Of a stretch of DNA of 10,946 nucleotides, positions 7,481 through 10,946 are shown in pieces. The stretch's first letter is position 1, and each line of letters starts with the position of its first letter. Where the stretch lies: positions 1 through 10,946 of the forward strand of contig JBHEKP010000349.1 of NCBI GenBank assembly GCA_041859375.1. The letters are read 5' to 3'. The stretch comes from JBHEKP01 sp041859375 (GTDB lineage Bacteria > Hydrogenedentota > Hydrogenedentia > Hydrogenedentales > CAITNO01). A program made the translations under genes and the position numbers. The notes under the pieces were generated by a model that saw nothing but the letters and a program-made list of their open reading frames with translations, was not told the DNA's origin and did not search any database.

Positions 7481-7511
7481 AAAAAGCGCCCCGGACGGGC
7501 GTTCGGGGCGC
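7481..7511 (-). terminator. Intrinsic terminator of the transketolase gene
   Basis: Read on the minus strand, GCGCCCCG (7511-7504) pairs perfectly with CGGGGCGC (7493-7486) around a 10-nt loop, followed at once by TTTTT (7485-7481). It begins about 24 nt after the transketolase stop codon. This is the clearest terminator in the window. Confidence 0.9.
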
Positions 7512-7534
7512 GAAAGGGTGTGTGTGGGCCGGGC

Positions 7535-9430
7535 TTACCCGGCAAGCTCCTTGATCTTGGCCAGGATGCTGTCGGGGTCGATGCCCTGGTGGAACATGTG
7601 CTCCGACAGGCCGCCGTGGCCGGGCTTGCCCACGCCGAGGCGGGCGAATTTGGGCGACAGGCCGCGCTCAAGCAGCCAGGAGCCGAACCTGGAGCCGAGG
7701 CCGGTCTTGATGTTCTGGCTTTCGGCGACAAGCACGAAGGGCGCCGCGCCGATCTTTTTCATCATGTCCTCGTCCACGACGTTGAGCGTGGGCTTGTTGA
7801 TGAGCCCCACGTCAATGCCCGCCCCGCGGGCGCGCTCGACGGCGTCCAGCGCGCGGCAGAGCATGTCGCCGTAGGCGACGACGTAGCCCGCCGAACCCTC
7901 GCGCACCACCTCGTCCTTTCCGGGGACGAACTGGTAGCCGGGGCCGTACAGCTTTTCACCGGCGGCGTTGAGGATGAAGGGCACCACGCTGCGCAGCGTG
8001 AAGATGAAGCGGACGCCGGGATCGTTCCACACGGTCTCAACCACGCTCTTGAGCTGGAGCGCGTCCGCCGGGAAGTAAAGGCGGGTCTTGTCGCCCTCGG
8101 CGATGCCCGAGTCGGCGAGCATCACGTTGATGCCGTAGTGGCAGGTGTTGTCGGCCATGTCGTCCACGCCCGCGTGGGAGAAGTGGCAGATGGCGCGGGC
8201 GTCGTTCAGCCGGGCCATGGTCAGCTCGGAGATGATCATTTCCAGGAAGGCCGAGAAGGTGCTGAAGATGCCCTGCTGCCCCGCCTTGAAGCCGAAGCCC
8301 GCCGCCGCGGAGAAGTTGCCGCGCTCCTGAACGCCGCCGTTCAGGCACACTTCCGGGTGCTTCGCGCGGATGCCCTTCAGGCCCGTGGACCCCTCCAAAT
8401 CCGAGTCCACCACAAGCACGGACGCCACGCGCTCCGCCTCGCCCATGCCGTCGAGGATGCCGTTGACGATGTTGCCGAATTCGGTGCGGTTGCTGGCCGT
8501 CTCGGCGGTGCAGCCCCTGAAGCCGCCCCCGCCGGAAACCTTCTTCACGCCCTCAAGGAACGCCACCGCCGCGTCGTGGCCCTTCGCCTTGAGGTGGTCA
8601 ACGGCGAGTTCCTTCTTGATCACGTCGTGGCCCGCATGGTTGCCCTCGAGCCCCGCGATGCCCGGCGCCATGGGGCGCTTGTTGATGAGCGCCACCGGAC
8701 CCGCGGTCCGCACGGCCTGGATCATCCGGCCCAGCAGCGCCTCCACGTCCTCGCCGTCGCCGGTGCACACGGGCAGGCCGTGGCCCGCGAGGGTTTTGCC
8801 CACGTCGTAGCCCGGCAGGTACTTCGACGGATGGCCGGAAATGGTCACGTCGTTGTCGTCCACGACCACCTTCACGTTGGCCTGGTGGGCCACGGCGAAG
8901 CGCGCGGCCTCGGCGTCGTCGCCCTCCTGCTGGGAACCGTCGGAACCGAAGAGGAAGACCACCTTGTCCGGGTTGGCCTTCGCCACGCCGTTCACAAAGG
9001 GCCACAGGTGGCCGAGGCGGCCGGAGGCAAATTTGATGCCCAGTTCCGGGTCAAGCTCGGGGTGGCCGTAGAGGCCCTCGTTGGCGGCGCGGTACTGGAG
9101 CAGCTTTTCCATCGGCATCTCGCCGTTGAAGGCCGCCATGGCGTACTGGATGGCCACGCGGTGGCCGCCCTCGTCGAAGTAGACGGGGTAGATTTTGTCC
9201 GAGCCCTTCATGAACGCGTCGGCGATGAGCACCTCGGGCACGATGCTGTAAGCGCCGCCTGTGTGGCCGCCGAGGCCCTTGGCGCCCGCCACCGCCGTGA
9301 AGAAGATGATGGTGTCGCGCACCACCTGGATGTTCTCGCGCAGCTGCGCGATCTGTTCCGGGGTGGCTTCCCCGGCGAACGGATCAATGGCCACCGGTTT
9401 GTACTTGTTCACATCCAGCGGAAAACTCAT
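7535..9430 (-). CDS. Transketolase (thiamine diphosphate-dependent), single chain
   Basis: The 631-residue protein has the three transketolase domains in one chain. The N-terminal cofactor-binding domain contains GGHTGGAYS at 54-62 and GSDGSQQEG at 162-170, with D164 and N193 (VVVDDND) as the expected metal ligands. The pyrimidine-binding domain contains VQERGNFSAAAG, whose E369 is the likely catalytic cofactor-contacting Glu. The C-terminal domain follows, with the VLVAESQNIKTGLGS segment. Transketolase moves two-carbon units between sugar phosphates in the cytoplasmic pentose-phosphate pathway. The motifs are atypical (GSDGS in place of GDGE, GHTGG in place of GH-P/L/I-G), so it is a divergent member. 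A related ketol-transfer enzyme such as a dihydroxyacetone or DXP synthase-like protein is possible but less likely. AGGGAG 6 nt upstream sets the start. It is monocistronic: a long leader before it and a strong terminator after it. Confidence 0.85.
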   Translation of the reverse strand: MSFPLDVNKYKPVAIDPFAGEATPEQIAQLRENIQVVRDTIIFFTAVAGAKGLGGHTGGAYSIVPEVLIADAFMKGSDKIYPVYFDEGGHRVAIQYAMAAFNGEMPMEKLLQYRAANEGLYGHPELDPELGIKFASGRLGHLWPFVNGVAKANPDKVVFLFGSDGSQQEGDDAEAARFAVAHQANVKVVVDDNDVTISGHPSKYLPGYDVGKTLAGHGLPVCTGDGEDVEALLGRMIQAVRTAGPVALINKRPMAPGIAGLEGNHAGHDVIKKELAVDHLKAKGHDAAVAFLEGVKKVSGGGGFRGCTAETASNRTEFGNIVNGILDGMGEAERVASVLVVDSDLEGSTGLKGIRAKHPEVCLNGGVQERGNFSAAAGFGFKAGQQGIFSTFSAFLEMIISELTMARLNDARAICHFSHAGVDDMADNTCHYGINVMLADSGIAEGDKTRLYFPADALQLKSVVETVWNDPGVRFIFTLRSVVPFILNAAGEKLYGPGYQFVPGKDEVVREGSAGYVVAYGDMLCRALDAVERARGAGIDVGLINKPTLNVVDEDMMKKIGAAPFVLVAESQNIKTGLGSRFGSWLLERGLSPKFARLGVGKPGHGGLSEHMFHQGIDPDSILAKIKELAG

Positions 9431-9509
9431 GGCACGCTCCCTTTCGCCTGCTTGACCGTTGATTGCTGCCCGCGCCGCGTTGCCGCACCGCGTCCGGGGG
9501 GATGGGGTT

Positions 9510-9548
9510 GACCGGCGGGCCGCTTCAGCAGGGCCGCCGAAACCGGTC
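9510..9548 (-). other. Structured 5' leader of the transketolase mRNA
   Basis: The inferred transcript starts near 9548 and has a leader of about 118 nt. Its first 39 nt hold two overlapping inverted repeats: GACCGG (9548-9543) with CCGGTC (9515-9510), and a 9-bp stem with one mismatch, CGGCGGCCC against GGGCCGCCG-type arms. The two pairings share bases, so they partly exclude each other. This could be a regulatory leader or simply GC-rich chance structure. Confidence 0.3.
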
Positions 9549-9554
9549 ACGGCG

Positions 9555-9584
9555 AGTATAGCACGGGCGAGCCGCCCTTGCCAA
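9555..9584 (-). promoter_or_regulatory. Promoter for transketolase
   Basis: On the minus strand TTGGCA (9584-9579, five of six consensus bases) is followed after 18 nt by TATACT (9560-9555), and TG precedes the -10 by one base (TGCTATACT). Both elements are near consensus, and the -35 sits at the end of a 7-nt A/T tract (9583-9589). This is the best sigma-70 type promoter in the window. Confidence 0.6.
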
Positions 9585-9602
9585 AAAAAGGCCCTCCGCG
9601 GG

Positions 9603-9631
9603 TTGTGTGTTTTTGTTGTTTTGTGTAAAAT
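9603..9631 (+). promoter_or_regulatory. Promoter for the helix-turn-helix gene
   Basis: TTGTGT (9603-9608) and TAAAAT (9626-9631) are 17 nt apart on the plus strand in a locally T-rich stretch that stands out from the GC-rich surroundings. The start of transcription would be near 9638, about 34 nt before ATG 9672. It is back to back with the transketolase promoter, the two -35 boxes being 18 nt apart. Confidence 0.5.
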
Positions 9632-9671
9632 TGCCGGGGGCAAAGAAACCCCGCAAGGAGGATCCTGAAAC

Positions 9672-10124
9672 ATGCTCGACACAATGCTGACCGTTGAGGA
9701 GGTGGCCGCCATTCTCAAGGTGAAACCGCTGACGGTGCGGCAGATGTTCCGGGAAAAGCGCCTGCGGGGCTTCAAAATGGGCAAGTCCTGGCGCACCACC
9801 CTCCCCATCCTGGAGGAGGATGTGCTCTGCATGAGCCGGGGCACCACGCCGCCGCCGCTGAAGCAGGAGGGTGCGGAAACCGCCGCCGCGCCCGCAAAGC
9901 GCCGGGGCAGGAAACCGAAGGTGCGCGAAGAGGCGGTGGCCCGGGAAGCCGCCGCCGTGGCGGACGCCCCCGTGGATGATGATTCCATCCCCGCCACAGA
10001 CCCCGAAACCGGCCCCGCCCCGGATTCCGTTGCGGAGGAAACCGATGAAACCGCACCCGCCGGGGGCGGGCGGAAAGCCCGCAAGACCCCGGACGTGCCC
10101 GAGGACCAGCAGCTGCTGTTCTAA
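9672..10124 (+). CDS. Excisionase-type helix-turn-helix DNA-binding protein with AT-hook-like linker
   Basis: The protein is 150 residues. Residues 5-53 form a helix-turn-helix domain of the MerR/excisionase class (HTH_17 type): LTVEEVAAILKVKPLTVRQM, the FKMGKSWR turn, and a closing LPILEEDV segment. A basic patch, KRRGRKPK at 76-83, resembles an AT-hook (R-G-R core). A long Ala/Pro/Glu/Asp-rich, probably disordered acidic region follows, then a basic RKARK stretch and the end PEDQQLLF. The last five residues look like a DNA sliding-clamp-binding peptide (compare QLxLF). AGGAGG 10 nt before ATG 9672 supports the start. No integrase or other mobile-element gene lies nearby, so despite the domain name it is more likely a regulator or chromosome-associated protein than a phage excisionase. 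Domain call is firm; targets are unknown. Confidence 0.85.
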   Translation: MLDTMLTVEEVAAILKVKPLTVRQMFREKRLRGFKMGKSWRTTLPILEEDVLCMSRGTTPPPLKQEGAETAAAPAKRRGRKPKVREEAVAREAAAVADAPVDDDSIPATDPETGPAPDSVAEETDETAPAGGGRKARKTPDVPEDQQLLF

Positions 10125-10837
10125 AGCCGCGCTTTTCCGGGGATGTTTGCGTCTGGTTCCGGGTTTCGTTTTTCCTGTTGCTGGAGGGGCTTCAGGCTGA
10201 GTTCGACAACGGTGGTGGCGCCGGTTTTTGCGTAGGTGATGAGGGTCAGTTGCCGTCCGTCCTTCTCAAAGCACACGGTCTGGGCGTCCGTGTCTTTTCC
10301 CGCGTGGGAGCGTTCCCTCCATCCCAGCCGTGCGGCTTCGGCCTTGTGCCATTCCGCCACGGCCCGGGGCGCTTCGGTGGTGACGGCGGTGAAACCAAAT
10401 TCTTTGCTGTCATCATGCCATGAAAAGTATCTTTCGGAAGTGGGGGGCATAAAGGGGAAGTCTTTGGGATACTCTTCCGGAAGTGTTGGACTCTCCCCGG
10501 CGGTGATGTGGTGCGAACTTCCGGTGTCAAACCTGATGGTCCCGTCCGCACTCATGCGGGACCGGCTTTTGGTGAACTGGCCGGGGCCTGTTTGGGTGGG
10601 GACAACAAGTTCGACGGACCGCTTCCATGTCTTTGGGTCAATGGTTACATAAATACGGTCATCACTCCCCTGCAGCTTGAGGATCAGGTTTATCGCAAGG
10701 GTTTGGGTTTTGGCGTAGACTTCCGGCACAGAACCGCCGAAGAGGGGTATTCCAAGCCAGCCCAGGAAAATGAGGGCAAAAAACATCACCAGGCAGGCAT
10801 TCACTGCGATCTTGGCCGCCTTCCTCCATGCAGTCAT
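10121..10837 (-). CDS. Membrane-anchored protein of unknown function
   Basis: The 238-residue protein has one N-terminal hydrophobic helix (about residues 9-34), probably an uncleaved anchor, and a soluble remainder expected outside the cytoplasm. Residues about 135-215 (ERYFSWHDDSKEFGFTAVTT, then AVAEWHKAEAARLGW, then VCFEKDGRQLTLITY) follow a strand-helix-strand pattern. Small envelope proteins show the same pattern when a helix ending in GW is followed by strands of a 'FEKDGR' type. I cannot name the family. GGAGGG 8 nt before ATG 10837 gives the start. The A+T content is somewhat higher than in neighbouring genes. Its stop codon overlaps that of the convergent helix-turn-helix gene. It follows, after 48 nt, the end of another minus-strand gene, so the two may share a transcript. 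Confidence 0.7.
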   Translation of the reverse strand: MTAWRKAAKIAVNACLVMFFALIFLGWLGIPLFGGSVPEVYAKTQTLAINLILKLQGSDDRIYVTIDPKTWKRSVELVVPTQTGPGQFTKSRSRMSADGTIRFDTGSSHHITAGESPTLPEEYPKDFPFMPPTSERYFSWHDDSKEFGFTAVTTEAPRAVAEWHKAEAARLGWRERSHAGKDTDAQTVCFEKDGRQLTLITYAKTGATTVVELSLKPLQQQEKRNPEPDANIPGKARL

Positions 10838-10885
10838 TTTCTCATCCCTCCCTGGATGATGGTTTTTCCGTCAGATGATCTTCGA

Positions 10886-10946
10886 TTACACCCCGCCGTC
10901 CGCGCGGCGCTGGAGCAGTTGCCGGAGATAGGCGGCGTAGGCGCTT
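10886..10946 (-). CDS. C-terminal end of an upstream gene (partial)
   Basis: A minus-strand frame enters from the right edge and runs 19 codons to a TAA at 10888-10886. It reads SAYAAYLRQLLQRRADGGV, a plausible helical protein end. It is in the same direction as the next gene (48 nt away). Nothing more can be said of its function, and so short a stretch could be open by chance. Confidence 0.45.
   Translation of the reverse strand, partial: SAYAAYLRQLLQRRADGGV

Noticed and set aside
7289..9511. A 740-codon open frame on the plus strand opposite transketolase and part of the ZIP gene.
   Set aside because: It is a long His/Val/Arg/Ala-rich frame kept open by GC-rich codon use of the true genes. 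It has no ribosome site or domain pattern and covers two well-supported genes.
9459..9668. A 69-codon plus-strand frame in the divergent intergenic region.
   Set aside because: It has no ribosome site, runs through both candidate promoters, and ends just before the HTH gene's start; composition looks random.
10107..10118. Perfect 12-bp palindrome CAGCAGCTGCTG near the end of the HTH gene.
   Set aside because: It has no loop, encodes the Gln-Gln-Leu-Leu end, and no T-run follows; neither terminator nor operator can be supported.

Overview
The window is GC-rich (many codons end in G or C), densely coding bacterial chromosome. No phage, insertion sequence, CRISPR, tRNA or rRNA signal was seen. 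A secreted GH106-like glycosidase, an excisionase-type helix-turn-helix protein with an AT-hook-like linker, an MscS channel with a long periplasmic coiled coil and a divergent single-chain transketolase together suggest a diderm, carbohydrate-degrading environmental lineage, for example Hydrogenedentota or another PVC/FCB-related phylum. This taxonomic guess rests on gene style only. It is inference, not a match.

Layout. Positions 1-886, minus strand: a TM2-domain membrane protein (641-886) followed by an NfeD-like membrane protein (1-551) that runs off the left edge, probably one transcription unit. Positions 1130-6347, plus strand: a secreted TIM-barrel glycoside hydrolase (912 aa), then a MscS-family mechanosensitive channel (794 aa) with its own candidate promoter. 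Positions 6362-9430, minus strand: read in transcription order this holds a transketolase (7535-9430) ended by a strong intrinsic terminator, a ZIP-family metal transporter (6598-7407) and a 49-residue hydrophobic small protein (6362-6511), each with its own candidate promoter. Positions 9431-9671 are a divergent intergenic region with back-to-back promoters. Positions 9672-10124, plus strand: the helix-turn-helix protein. Positions 10121-10837, minus strand: a membrane-anchored protein of unknown function whose stop codon overlaps that of the helix-turn-helix gene. Upstream of it, the last 19 codons of another minus-strand gene enter from the right edge (10886-10946).

Functionally the window looks like ordinary core and envelope genes: pentose-phosphate metabolism, metal uptake, osmotic protection, membrane-quality proteins and polysaccharide turnover. 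They do not form one obvious pathway. The least explained items are the 49-aa hydrophobic protein with its short leader, the clamp-motif-like C-terminus of the helix-turn-helix protein, the structured transketolase leader, and the 238-aa anchored protein. No novel multi-gene system could be supported.
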